Under the pieces are notes generated by a model. It was not told where the DNA came from, searched no databases, and saw only the letters and a program-made list of their open reading frames with translations. A stretch of 64,000 nucleotides of DNA from Catenuloplanes atrovinosus (GTDB lineage Bacteria; Actinomycetota; Actinomycetes; Mycobacteriales; Micromonosporaceae): assembly GCF_031458235.1 (NCBI RefSeq), contig NZ_JAVDYB010000001.1:3555001-3619000 (forward strand). The letters run 5' to 3'. Positions 50,496 to 59,206 of this stretch are shown one piece after another; the stretch's first letter is position 1; each line of letters starts with the position of its first letter. The translations under genes and the position numbers were made by a program.

Positions 50496-52055
50496 TCACC
50501 AGACCGCGCAGTGGTGCCGCTCCGCCGCCACCTCGGCCGGCTCCGCGACGGTGCCGCCGGCCCGCAGGTTCAGCTGCGTGCCCGGGTCGCCGTACGCGGG
50601 CCAGGTGGGGGCGCCGTCGGCGCGGGGTTCGCCGGTCGTCACGAACGCCGCCCAGTAGGCGCGCATCTGCCGGGCCAGCCGCTGCTGTGGTTCGGTCAGC
50701 GGGCGCGGGTCGTCGAGCACGGTGAAGATCATGGAGAGGTCGGCGCCGTGCGCGGTGGTGCCGGCCATGTCGGGCGGCGGTGTGAACCGGAAGGCCGGCA
50801 GGTCCGGCTCGGTCAGTTCGTACACCCAGACCCGGTCGCCCAGGTCGCGGTAGGTGATCATGTTCGGGCAGGCGAACGACCGGTCGCCGTAGACGTCGGC
50901 GAACGCCCGGTTCGGGGTTCGGCCGGCCAGCGGGTAGGCCGCCTTCGCCGCCTCGGCCCTGGGCCCGGCGAGCGTGCTGAGGAACTCGGTGAAGCGGGCC
51001 TCGTCGAGCGGCGGCGCGGCGTAGGCGCCGGCGACCAGCGACGCGCCCTCGTCGCGGACGATGCCCATCAGCACGGGTACGTCGGCCGCCTCCCCCGCGG
51101 CGATGGCCTCGGACGGGCGCCGGGGCAGCGTCTCCGTTCCCGTCGCCGGGCTCCAGTAGTAGACGTTGGCGGCGGCGACCTTCTCCGTGGGCAGCGCCCG
51201 GAGGCAGTCCAGATTCGCGTCCGGGCAGCCGAGCCCGGCGGCGTAGGTGGTGCCGAGCCCGTCGAGCACCGGCAAAGGCTTCCAGGTGTCGGCCGCCGGC
51301 CCGAGTCCCGGCCGCAGCGTGTCCAGCGCGTTGGTGCCGTGGCAGGCGGAGCTGCCGAGGATGGCCCGGTGGAACAGCCCCCGGGAGGCGGGCGAGGCCA
51401 GGTGTGAGCAGACGCTGTCGCCGCCGGCGGAGACGCCGTACAGCGTGACGCGGCCGGGGTCGCCGCCGAACGCGGCGATGTTCTGCTGGACCCAGCGCAG
51501 GGCGAGTTGCTGGTCCCGCAGCCCGAACGTGCCGCCGCCGGGGAGCCCCGGCACGGACAGGAACCCCAGCGCGCCGAGCCGGTAGTTGATGGAGACGACC
51601 ACGATCCCGCCCTCGGTGACGAGCCGGCGCGGGTCGGTCTCGTCGGCACCGCCGACGTTCAGGCCGCCGCCGTGAATCCAGACCAGCACCGGGCGTTTCG
51701 CGCCGCTCCGGGTGCCGGACGGGCCGTGCACGGCGAGGGTCAGGCAGTCCTCGTCGCCGAGCAGGGCACCGGACGGACCGGTCTGGGGGCAGCGCGGGCC
51801 GGGCCGGGTGGCGTCCCGCTCGCCCGGCCAGGCGTCGGCGGGCCGCGGGGCGGTCCAGCGGGCGGCGCCGGTCGGCGGCGCCGCGTACGGGATGCCCTGG
51901 AACGCCACGACGGTGCGGTCGTCGGTGCCGCGCAGGCCGCCCTGCGCGACGGTGACCCGGTCGCCGACGGCCGGTGGCGTGGACGGTTCGGTGGCGCACC
52001 CGGCGGCGGCCACCGCGAGGGTGAGCAGAACGCTGATGCGTGCCAATGTCCTCAT
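50496..52055 (-). CDS. Lipoprotein type-B carboxylesterase
   Basis: A 519-residue esterase with a lipoprotein signal (ISVLLTLAVAAAGC, Cys20 as lipidation site), so it is anchored outside the membrane. The type-B carboxylesterase frame is complete: FQGIPYAAPPTGAARW, VLVWIHGGGLNVGGAD, LGALGFLS, and nucleophile elbow LYGVSAGGDSV, where the usual GESAGG Glu is replaced by Val. Further Cys pairs (CPQTG, EDCLTL) suggest disulfides. It is 85 nt downstream of the response-regulator gene and upstream of a second hydrolase, so the two-component system may control both. Confidence 0.88.
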   Translation of the reverse strand: MRTLARISVLLTLAVAAAGCATEPSTPPAVGDRVTVAQGGLRGTDDRTVVAFQGIPYAAPPTGAARWTAPRPADAWPGERDATRPGPRCPQTGPSGALLGDEDCLTLAVHGPSGTRSGAKRPVLVWIHGGGLNVGGADETDPRRLVTEGGIVVVSINYRLGALGFLSVPGLPGGGTFGLRDQQLALRWVQQNIAAFGGDPGRVTLYGVSAGGDSVCSHLASPASRGLFHRAILGSSACHGTNALDTLRPGLGPAADTWKPLPVLDGLGTTYAAGLGCPDANLDCLRALPTEKVAAANVYYWSPATGTETLPRRPSEAIAAGEAADVPVLMGIVRDEGASLVAGAYAAPPLDEARFTEFLSTLAGPRAEAAKAAYPLAGRTPNRAFADVYGDRSFACPNMITYRDLGDRVWVYELTEPDLPAFRFTPPPDMAGTTAHGADLSMIFTVLDDPRPLTEPQQRLARQMRAYWAAFVTTGEPRADGAPTWPAYGDPGTQLNLRAGGTVAEPAEVAAERHHCAVW

Positions 52056-52140
52056 GCCTCAACGATCGGCGTGCCCGGCGGCCCGCCGCCATCCGGGCGG
52101 GGGCTGAACCGGGAAACCCACCGGCCGGTGGATGCCCGGG

Positions 52141-52773
52141 TCATCCCTCGCCGAGCAGGCCCAGTTCGTAGGCGGCGGCGACCGCGGCGGCCCGGTCCGT
52201 GACGCCGAGCTTGTCGTAGATGTGCAGCAGGTGCGTCTTGACGGTGGCCTCGCTGATGAACAGTTCGGCCGCGCACGCGCGGTTGCTGTGCCCGGCGGCG
52301 ATCGTGCGGAGCACCTCGATCTCCCGGGCGGACAGCCGGGGCGCGGCCGGCTCCGGATGGCGCAGGTGCGCGAGAATCCGGGACGCGACGGCCGGCGCCA
52401 GCACCGACCCGCCGTGTGCCGCCGCGCGGACCGCGCGGATCAGTTCCGCCGGCGGCGCGTCCTTGAGCAGGTAGCCGGTGGCGCCGGCGTGCACCGCCCG
52501 CATGATGTCGCCGTCGGTGTCGTAGGTGGTCAGCACGAGCACCCGGGCCCGGCTTCCGGCGCGGGCCAGGTCCTCGGCCGCGGTCACCCCGTCACCGCCG
52601 GGCATGCGCAGGTCCAGCAGGATGACGTCCGGCTCCAGCGCCAGGGCCGCCCGGACCGCGGCCGGTCCGTCGCCGGCCTCGCCGACCACGAGCACGTCGT
52701 GCGCCGTGGAGAGCACGCCGCGCAGCCCGTGCCGGACGACGGGATGGTCGTCGACGATCAGCAGCCTGATCAT
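52141..52773 (-). CDS. NarL/FixJ-family response regulator
   Basis: A 210-residue two-component regulator. Receiver: LLIVDDHPVVRHGLRGVL, phospho-acceptor D54 in VILLDLRMPGGDG, then VLVLTTYDTDGDI and the switch Lys in GYLLKDAPPAEL. LuxR-type helix-turn-helix: LSAREIEVLRTIAAGHSNRA with ISEATVKTHLLHIYDKLGV. Its start overlaps the stop of the histidine kinase gene (ATGA), marking a cognate pair. Confidence 0.94.
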   Translation of the reverse strand: MIRLLIVDDHPVVRHGLRGVLSTAHDVLVVGEAGDGPAAVRAALALEPDVILLDLRMPGGDGVTAAEDLARAGSRARVLVLTTYDTDGDIMRAVHAGATGYLLKDAPPAELIRAVRAAAHGGSVLAPAVASRILAHLRHPEPAAPRLSAREIEVLRTIAAGHSNRACAAELFISEATVKTHLLHIYDKLGVTDRAAAVAAAYELGLLGEG

Positions 52774-53993
52774 GTGGCGTCCGTCCCGGCCGGCAGCAGG
52801 ACGGACAGGACCGTGCCGGCGCCCGGCGCCGACTCGATCTCCATCCGGCCACCGACCGCCTCGGCACGCTCGCGTATCCCGGTGAGGCCGAAGCTGCCCG
52901 GGCGCGCCCCGTCCGGGGCGAAACCCCGGCCGTCGTCGCGGACGTCGAGCGCCACGGCGTCGTCCATCGCGGTGAGGGTCACCACGACCTTGCTCGCGCC
53001 GGCGTGCCGGGCGGCGTTGGCCAGCGCTTCCCGCAGTGCTCGCAGCAGCACGACCTCGCCGGCCCGGGACAGGCCGGCCGGCGGCGGATCGGCCCTGAGG
53101 TCGGCGTCGACGCCGGTGTCGCCGGTCCACTCGTCGACCGTGTCGCGGAGCGCCGCGATCAGCCCGCCGGACAGCGGCGCCGGGCGGAGCGCGTGCAGGG
53201 AGCGGCGTGCGTCGTCCAGTGTGGAGCGCGCGAGGCCGGCGGCCCGATCCAGATGGCCGCCGGCGGGCTCGGGCACGGAACCCGCGCACCGGGCGGCGTC
53301 GAGCTGGGTCAGCACCCCGGCCAGGCCCTGCGCGAGCGTGTCGTGGATCTCCCGGGCGACGCGCGCCCGCTCGGCGACGGCGCCCGCCTCGCGCGCCTGC
53401 TCGACCAGGCGCCGGTGGAGGCGGGCGTTCTCGGCGGCGGCGGCCTCCAGCGCGGCGACGGCCCGGCGGCGCTGCTCGCTCTGCTCCTGGATCCACCGGC
53501 TCACCGTGCCGGAGCCGCCGAGCAGCACCGTCTGCACGGCCACCACGGCCGCCGTGATCGCCCAGGCCGTGGCGCCCTCCGGCGGTCCCGGCACCACGTT
53601 GACGAGCACCGAGAACGCGAACACCCCGGGGAAGCCGCGCCAGTCGAGGGTGAGCATCGGCGCCGCCACCAGCCCGCCGATCGCGGCGATCACGAAGACC
53701 GGATCCATCCTGATCAGCGCCGCGTGGAGCGCCCACAGCACCGCGAGATGAAGGACCACCGCGTGGTCACCGCGCGGTCGCCGCGCCACCCACCGCCAGC
53801 CGAGGTGTCCCCATGCGGCCGTCGCGACGACCAAGGGCATCAGCAGCGGGTACGGGCGGTCCGGCGCGACCGCGACGGCGAGCGCGGTGGCGGCGGCCGT
53901 CAACGCGAGCGGCAGCAGGGCCAGCGCCCGCGCCAGCCGGCCGTCGATCAGCTCCGTGGCCGGCGCGGGCGGGTGCGCGTCGCGGTCGGTCAT
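52770..53993 (-). CDS. Sensor histidine kinase (HisKA_3/NarL-type)
   Basis: A 407-residue kinase. Four to five transmembrane segments in the first 160 residues (ALALLPLALTAAATALAVAV onward), then a coiled coil, the HisKA_3 box ARVAREIHDTLAQGLAGVLT with phospho-His near 217, and a HATPase domain (LLRALREALANAARHAGA, VRDDGRGFAP, FGLTGIRERAEAVGGRM). There is no obvious extracellular sensor domain, as in other actinobacterial membrane-sensing kinases. ATG start; divergent from the flavin monooxygenase gene. Confidence 0.92.
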   Translation of the reverse strand: MTDRDAHPPAPATELIDGRLARALALLPLALTAAATALAVAVAPDRPYPLLMPLVVATAAWGHLGWRWVARRPRGDHAVVLHLAVLWALHAALIRMDPVFVIAAIGGLVAAPMLTLDWRGFPGVFAFSVLVNVVPGPPEGATAWAITAAVVAVQTVLLGGSGTVSRWIQEQSEQRRRAVAALEAAAAENARLHRRLVEQAREAGAVAERARVAREIHDTLAQGLAGVLTQLDAARCAGSVPEPAGGHLDRAAGLARSTLDDARRSLHALRPAPLSGGLIAALRDTVDEWTGDTGVDADLRADPPPAGLSRAGEVVLLRALREALANAARHAGASKVVVTLTAMDDAVALDVRDDGRGFAPDGARPGSFGLTGIRERAEAVGGRMEIESAPGAGTVLSVLLPAGTDAT

Positions 53994-54134
53994 GCCGCGT
54001 CAGTACCCGGCCGCCGCCGAGATCACCCGTCGCCCGCACCGGCGGGGCGACGCTGATCACGACGGCACCGCCACACCCCCGGCGGTACGTACCATCGATC
54101 GGGTCGTGATCGTCGTCGTCCCGCCGAGGTGCCC

Positions 54135-55202
54135 ATGTCCGAGCCCGTGACGCGGCACCGCACCGTGGTGGTCATCGGCGGTGGCCAGGCCGGGCTGTCC
54201 GCCGGGTACCACCTGAAGCGGCGCGGTTTCACCGGCGACGGCGGCCCCCGGTCGTTCGTGGTGCTGGACGCGGAGGACGCGCCGGGCGGGGCGTGGCGGC
54301 ACCGGTGGGAGTCGCTGCGGATGGCGACCGTGAACGGGATCTTCGACCTGCCCGGTTTCCCGAAGCCGCCGATCGACCCGGAGGAGCCCAGCCGCACCGC
54401 GGTGCCGCGCTACTTCGCCGCGTTCGAGGAGCGGGCGGGGCTGCCGATCCGGCGCCCGGTGACGGTGTCGCGCGTGCTGCCCGGCCACCCGTTCCGGCTG
54501 GAGACCAGCGACGGCACGTGGCACGCCGACGCGATCATCAACGCCACCGGCACCTGGACTAACCCGGTGCGCCCGCACTACCCCGGGCAGGAGACGTTCA
54601 CCGGGCTGCAGCTGCACACGCACGAGTACGTGTCCGCCGCGGCCCTGGCCGGCCGGCGCGTCGCGGTGATCGGCGGCGGCATCTCTGCCGTGCAACTGCT
54701 GGAGGAGATCTCCCGCGGCGCCACCACGTTCTGGTACACCCGCCGCGAGCCGGTGTTCCGGGACGGCGACTTCACCCCGGAGGTGGCCGGGCGCGAGGTG
54801 ATCGCGAAGGTGGTGGCGGACGTCGAGGCGGGCCGCCCGACCGGCAGCGTCGTGTCGTACACGGACCTGATCTGGACGCCGTACGCGCTGGCCGCCAAGG
54901 AGCGCGGCGCGCTGGAGCGACGGCCGATGTTCACCGCGATCGAGCCCGGCGGCGTCCGGGAGGCGGACGGCTCGTACACGCCGGTCGACGTGATCCTGTG
55001 GGCCACCGGGTTCAAGGCCGCGCTGGCGCACCTCGACCCGCTCGGGCTGCGGAACGCGGCGGGCGGCATCCGGCTGATCGGCACGCGGGTGGCCGGCGAG
55101 CCGCGCGTGCACCTGATCGGCTTCGGCCCGTCGCAGTCCACGGTGGGCGCGAACCGGGCCGGCCGGGACGCGGTGCGCGCGCTCGAGTCGTACCTCGGCT
55201 GA
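54135..55202 (+). CDS. Flavin-containing monooxygenase-like oxidoreductase
   Basis: A 355-residue FAD/NAD(P)H enzyme. The FAD Rossmann motif is VVVIGGGQAGLSAGYHL; the second, NADPH-binding motif is VAVIGGGISAVQLLEE; WRHRWESLRMAT and YFAAFEERAG between them are typical of bacterial CzcO/YpdA-like proteins; VDVILWATGFKAAL marks the third conserved region. Likely role: metal or xenobiotic oxidation or Baeyer-Villiger-type chemistry; substrate unknown. The ATG at 54135 has GAGG 5 nt before it. Confidence 0.87.
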   Translation: MSEPVTRHRTVVVIGGGQAGLSAGYHLKRRGFTGDGGPRSFVVLDAEDAPGGAWRHRWESLRMATVNGIFDLPGFPKPPIDPEEPSRTAVPRYFAAFEERAGLPIRRPVTVSRVLPGHPFRLETSDGTWHADAIINATGTWTNPVRPHYPGQETFTGLQLHTHEYVSAAALAGRRVAVIGGGISAVQLLEEISRGATTFWYTRREPVFRDGDFTPEVAGREVIAKVVADVEAGRPTGSVVSYTDLIWTPYALAAKERGALERRPMFTAIEPGGVREADGSYTPVDVILWATGFKAALAHLDPLGLRNAAGGIRLIGTRVAGEPRVHLIGFGPSQSTVGANRAGRDAVRALESYLG

Positions 55203-55204
55203 GG

Positions 55205-55723
55205 TCAGTCGTCCTGGTTCTTCGCGGCGTCGTAGGCGAACTGGAGGAAGTCGGAGACGGCGGTGGCGGTGAGCGCGGTCGCGGCCAGCCGGGTCAGCCG
55301 CGGCGCCAGCACCAGGCCGCCGGTCAGGCCGGTGGCCGCCCAGACGCCGAGGCAGAACGGGCAGGTGACCAGCTCGCCGACGCCGTGCCGGAGGCTGCTG
55401 CCCTCGTCGCGTACCTCCTCGTTGAGCTCCGCGGCCCCGGCCGGTCCGGCGTAGCGGGTGACCGGCGCGCGCAGCGGGCTGGTCACCGCACCCTTCGCGA
55501 TCAGGCGGCTGAGCTTGTGCGTGGCGACCGAGATCAGCGCCACGTCGGCCAGGGACGGGCGCTCCGGGATCGGCCGTCCGGTGATCCGGACGGCGGCGGC
55601 CAGCGCGGCCGCGAGACCGCCGAACGCGGCCAGCGCGGTGGCGTAGCCGTGCAGCGGCCGGTGCTCGTGCGGCGCGTACCGGCGAGCGGTGCGCGCGAGC
55701 GCGGTCCGCGCGGTGTCCAACAT
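55205..55723 (-). CDS. DUF1360-family small membrane protein
   Basis: A 172-residue protein with three or four hydrophobic segments. The family-typical pieces are PSLADVALISVATHKLSRLI, then AKGAVTSPLRAPVTRY and HGVGELVTCPFCLGVWAATG. DUF1360 occurs in actinobacteria and bacilli; some members sit in sporulation or stress loci, function unknown. It is convergent with the oxidoreductase: the two stops are 2 nt apart. Confidence 0.87.
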   Translation of the reverse strand: MLDTARTALARTARRYAPHEHRPLHGYATALAAFGGLAAALAAAVRITGRPIPERPSLADVALISVATHKLSRLIAKGAVTSPLRAPVTRYAGPAGAAELNEEVRDEGSSLRHGVGELVTCPFCLGVWAATGLTGGLVLAPRLTRLAATALTATAVSDFLQFAYDAAKNQDD

Positions 55724-55857
55724 CCGTGTTCCTCCAGCCCAGGTGCCCTTCGCTGTGGTCCGTCTACCCCTGATGCCGGAACACCAATCCCCCCATCTGG
55801 TTGTCCGGGGTGACTACCATCGCGGCGTCCCGACCCGGATGATCGAGGTGACCGCAG

Positions 55858-57489
55858 TTGTCCACTCCGCCCGCGCGCCCGGCCCGCCCGATCGGCCTGC
55901 TCCCCGTCGTCCCCGCGCTGCTCGCGCTGCTGGTCTGGTACGTCGTGCCGGCGCTGCGCACGCTGTGGGCCAGCTTCCAGAGCGCCAGCCTGTTCGGCAG
56001 CGGCGGCGGTGGTCCCGCCGGGCTGGACAACTACTCCCGGATCGCCGAGCAGGGGTTCTTCGGCTCGTTCGGGTTCGTGCTGCTCATCGCGGTGCTGCCG
56101 GTGCTCGCCGCGTGCGTGCTCGCGCCGGTGCTGGCCTGGCTGGCCCACCGAGGGGGTACGCCGGGCCGGCTGATCGTCCGGCTCGGCCTGGTGCTGCCGA
56201 TGGTCATCGTCACGCCGGTCGGCCTGGGGCTGGGCTGGCTGCTCGCCCGTGACCGGGCCCCGGACGGGCCGCTGGCGGCGCAGCTGCTGGTCGGGCAGGT
56301 CGTCTGGCTGACCCTGCTCGGCCTGCTGACCGGCGCGGGCGTCACCGTGTTCCTCGCCGCGCTGCGCCGCAGCGGCACCGGCCGCCCGGTCCGGGCGGTC
56401 GTCGCGGCCGGCCTGGCGCTCGGGCTCGCGGTCGTCGCGTACACGGTGCAGCTCTGGGCGTACCCGTACACGCTGACCGGCGGCGGGCCGCGCGAGGCCA
56501 CCGTCACGCCGCTGCTCACGATCTACCAGGTCGCGTTCCGGTTCGCGGACTTCGGCGCCGGCGCGGCCGGCGGCACGCTGCTCGCGGCGCTGCTCGGCGT
56601 GCTCGGCCTGGCCGCGGTCGCGGTGCTGGTCCTCACCGGCGTGCGCGTCGACGTGGTGGACCGGGCCACCGGCGCCCGCCCGGCGAGCCCGCTGCCGCTG
56701 GCCGGAGCGCTGGTGCTGCTGGCCGTGGTGCTCGGGATGAGCGCCTGGGGCCTGTGGCCGTATCTGTCCGCGCCGGTCGCCGACGTGCCGGACACGCTGG
56801 GCGGCGCGGGCAGCGCGTTCAACACCTGGGCGCCGCCGCTGATCACCACCGCGGTCGGTGTGACGCTGGCCGCGCTGGCCGGGTTCGGCATCGGCGCGCT
56901 GCGCCCGCTCGGCGACCGCAGCGAGCTGCTGCTGTTCCTGTTCGCGCCGTGGCTGTTCGTCGGCACCGGCCCGTTCGGCACGGTGCACTTCCAGACGCTG
57001 CACGACCTCGGCCTGATCGACACGTCGCTGGCGCTGCTGCCGCCGACGTACCTGAGCATTCCGGCGCTGGTCGTGTTCACGCTGCTGTTCCGCGGCCTGG
57101 CCGAGTCGCGCCCGGGCAGCCCGGTCCGGACGCTGCCGCCCGCGCTGCCGATGGCCGCGGTGGTCGCCGGCGTGACCTACCTGGTGCAGACGCAGGACGC
57201 GTTCTGGCAGACGCTCACGGTCCTGGACCCGGAGCGGCAGCCGACGCCGGCCGCGGCGCTGCGGCTGGTGGGCCTGGGCCCGGGCCCGGCCGACGGCCTG
57301 GCGTCGGTTCCGCTGCCGGTGGTGGTCGTGGTGCTGTTCGCGCTGGCGCTGGCGGTGCTCCAGGTCCTCTACCTGGACCGGCTGTCGCTCCGGACGACGC
57401 CGCCGGCGGTGGCGTATCCGCCGGTCTTCGACACCGGTTATCCGCCGGCCGGTTTCTCGGCCGTGCCGCGGCCGGCGGATCGGCGCTGA
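55858..57489 (+). CDS. Single-chain MalF/MalG-like sugar ABC permease, orphan
   Basis: A 543-residue polytopic membrane protein with about 12 hydrophobic segments. The first half resembles a MalF/UgpA-type permease: IGLLPVVPALLALLVWYVVP, GLDNYSRI, and the C-terminal block TLTGGGPREATVTPLLTIYQ with AFRFADFGAGAAGG. The second half resembles MalG/UgpE: AFNTWAPPLITTAVGVTLAA, LAGFGIGAL, LFLFAPWLFVGTGPFG and LGLIDTSLALLPPTYL. The EAA loop motif is degenerate in both halves. TTG start with GAGGTGA upstream. There is no solute-binding protein or ATPase gene beside it, so its partners and activity are unknown. Confidence 0.75.
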   Translation: MSTPPARPARPIGLLPVVPALLALLVWYVVPALRTLWASFQSASLFGSGGGGPAGLDNYSRIAEQGFFGSFGFVLLIAVLPVLAACVLAPVLAWLAHRGGTPGRLIVRLGLVLPMVIVTPVGLGLGWLLARDRAPDGPLAAQLLVGQVVWLTLLGLLTGAGVTVFLAALRRSGTGRPVRAVVAAGLALGLAVVAYTVQLWAYPYTLTGGGPREATVTPLLTIYQVAFRFADFGAGAAGGTLLAALLGVLGLAAVAVLVLTGVRVDVVDRATGARPASPLPLAGALVLLAVVLGMSAWGLWPYLSAPVADVPDTLGGAGSAFNTWAPPLITTAVGVTLAALAGFGIGALRPLGDRSELLLFLFAPWLFVGTGPFGTVHFQTLHDLGLIDTSLALLPPTYLSIPALVVFTLLFRGLAESRPGSPVRTLPPALPMAAVVAGVTYLVQTQDAFWQTLTVLDPERQPTPAAALRLVGLGPGPADGLASVPLPVVVVVLFALALAVLQVLYLDRLSLRTTPPAVAYPPVFDTGYPPAGFSAVPRPADRR

Positions 57490-57495
57490 CCCGGA

Positions 57496-57909
57496 TCAGA
57501 TGGTGAAGCGGTTGACCCGCTCCGGGTGGACGACGATGCGCAGCACACCCATGCCGCGCCACTCGTCGAGCAGCTTGTGCTGCTCCGGGCCGACCGAGGG
57601 CCAGTAGCGCTCGCCGAGGCGGGCCGCCAGTTCGTAGGCGCCCTCCTCGTGCACCGTGACCGGGCCCTCCACCGACACCCAGTGCTCCGGCTCACCGACC
57701 GGCGACGCCACCACGACGGAGGCGCGGGGCTGCTCCCGCAACCGCTCGATCTTGTGCGTCTCCGGCTCGGAGAACATCTGAAGCGTCCCCTCCGCGGTCG
57801 CCTCGAACCACACCGGGCGCGGCGCGGGCCAGCGCCCCTCGCGCGGCGCGACGGTGAGGAAGGCGTACAGCGGACGGGTCAGCAGGGCGAGATCATCATC
57901 GCGGAACAT
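57496..57909 (-). CDS. Pyridoxamine 5'-phosphate oxidase-family (PPOX) protein
   Basis: A 137-residue split-barrel flavin/F420-binding protein. MFRDDDLALLTRPLYAFLTV, then PRPVWFEATAEGTLQMFSEP, and PRASVVVASPVGEPEHWVSV are typical of PPOX-class F420-dependent oxidoreductases or haem-utilisation-like proteins. It probably acts on a small redox substrate with F420 or FMN. ATG at 57909; a GTG three codons upstream is an alternative. Confidence 0.82.
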   Translation of the reverse strand: MFRDDDLALLTRPLYAFLTVAPREGRWPAPRPVWFEATAEGTLQMFSEPETHKIERLREQPRASVVVASPVGEPEHWVSVEGPVTVHEEGAYELAARLGERYWPSVGPEQHKLLDEWRGMGVLRIVVHPERVNRFTI

Positions 57910-58231
57910 GCGTCCCACCGTACGACGACGCGGTGTTCACCGACACCGCCCCCACCCGCCCGCCCGGCCGTCCCGCCCCCGCCCCCGCGCCCGCCCCCGC
58001 GCCCGCCCCCGCCCGCGGGGCGGCTCCTCTCGCGTCGATCTAGGGCGGATTCCCGCGCGTTGATCTCCGATCACGCGAATCCGCCCTAGATCGGCGAGCC
58101 AGGGAGCGAGGCGGGCCGGGGGGCGGGGGCGGGGGCGGGGAGCGGGCAGGGGCGGGCGATCGGATCGGATCGGTGGGGTCGGGTGGGGGTGGGGGTGGGT
58201 GGGGGAGGCTGGGGGTGGAGAAGGGGGCTGC
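57910..58231. other. Low-complexity C-rich/G-rich region around palindromic element copy 3
   Basis: Left of the element (57940-58030) the top strand is a run of GCCCCCGC-type repeats; right of it (58097-58231) it is G-rich, with GGGGCGGGGGC, three copies of ATCGG near 58156 and GGGTGGGGGT repeats. The two flanks are roughly complementary, so the 64-nt element sits at the centre of a larger inverted repeat. No gene. Confidence 0.7.
58033..58096. repeat. 64-nt palindromic element, copy 3 (best preserved)
   Basis: CGTCGATCTAGGGCGGATTC at the left pairs with GAATCCGCCCTAGATCGGCG at the right at 19 of 20 positions. The central 24 nt carry a TTGATCTCCGATCACGCG sequence common to copy 1. It is located between the divergent PPOX and AraC-GyrI genes. 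Confidence 0.85.
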
Positions 58232-59101
58232 ATGGTCATCGCGGCGTTGAACCGGCTCGTCGGGCTGGTCGAGGAGGGGCCGGAGCTGGATGTGGCCGGG
58301 CTGGCCAGGACGCTGGGGACGACCGAGTATCACCTGCGGCGGATGTTCTCGTCGCTGGCCGGGATGCCGCTGTCGGAGTACGTGCGGCGGCGCCGGATGA
58401 CGGTCGCGGCGGCGGACGTGGTGCGCGGTGAGGACGACCTGCTGACCATCGCGGTACGGCACGGCTACGGGTCGACCGAGGCGTTCGGGCGGGCGTTCCG
58501 GGCGGTGCACGGCGCCGGGCCGGGGGATGTGCGCCGCGACGGCGGGCCCCTTCGCACACAACCGCAGCTCAGGTTCCGCCTGACCGTCGAAGGGAACTCG
58601 TCCATGGACACCCGCATCGTCGAGCGGCCGGCGTTCCGGCTGGTCGGGCACGCGACCCGCGTGCCGCTGATCTACGAGGGCGTCAACCCGCACATCCAGC
58701 GGCACCTCGCGTCGCTGCCGCCGGAGGCGCACGTCCGGCTGAAGGCACTCAGCGGCGCCGAGCCGGCCGGGCTGCTGCAGGTCACCGACGATCTGGCGCA
58801 GGACAGCCCGGAGGGGACCGAGCTGACCTACCTGCACGGGGTCGCGGTCCCGGACGGCACGCCGGTGCCGGACGACCTGGACGCGATCGGCGTGCCGGCC
58901 GGCCGGTGGGCGGTGTTCCGCAGCTCGGGGGCGTACCCGGGCCGGCTGCAGGCGACCTGGGCGGCGACGGCGAGCGAGTGGTTCCCGTCCAACCCGTGGC
59001 GGCTGCGGCCGGGGCCGTCCATCGTGGCGGTGCTCGACCGGGCGGACGACTTCAGCACCGCGACCACGGACCTGTGGCTACCGGTCGAGCCCGCCCGGTG
59101 A
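58232..59101 (+). CDS. AraC-type regulator fused to a GyrI-like ligand domain
   Basis: A 289-residue protein. The AraC/XylS double helix-turn-helix is N-terminal (about 1-105): LDVAGLARTLGTTEYHLRRM, GMPLSEYVRRRRMTVAAADV and VRHGYGSTEAFGRAFRAVHG. From about 120 comes a GyrI/SOUL-like effector-binding domain (MDTRIVERPAFRLVGHATRV, then LHGVAVPDGTPVPD and IGVPAGRWAVF) as in Rob- and BmrR-type proteins. It probably responds to a cationic or amphipathic drug. The start is the ATG behind a G-rich AAGGGGG site. Confidence 0.88.
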   Translation: MVIAALNRLVGLVEEGPELDVAGLARTLGTTEYHLRRMFSSLAGMPLSEYVRRRRMTVAAADVVRGEDDLLTIAVRHGYGSTEAFGRAFRAVHGAGPGDVRRDGGPLRTQPQLRFRLTVEGNSSMDTRIVERPAFRLVGHATRVPLIYEGVNPHIQRHLASLPPEAHVRLKALSGAEPAGLLQVTDDLAQDSPEGTELTYLHGVAVPDGTPVPDDLDAIGVPAGRWAVFRSSGAYPGRLQATWAATASEWFPSNPWRLRPGPSIVAVLDRADDFSTATTDLWLPVEPAR

Positions 59102-59206
59102 CCGCACCGCGCCGAGGAACGCCGCCGGCTCCTCGACGTGCCCGAGGTGGATCGTGCCGTTCGGCGCGTGACGGCCCTGGTGCCGCCGGTTGACGATCGG
59201 ATGATC
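59078..59206 (-). pseudogene. Remnant of an alpha/beta-hydrolase C-terminus
   Basis: On the bottom strand a 42-codon frame ending in TAG (complement of 59078-59080) reads ADHPIVNRRHQGRHAPNGTI, then HLGHVEEPAAFLGAVRSPGG. The IHLGHVEEPAAFLGAV block is what one expects at the end of an alpha/beta hydrolase. It has no start, overlaps the 3' ends of both neighbours and is therefore a fragment left by deletion between the AraC-GyrI and GntR genes. Confidence 0.35.
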
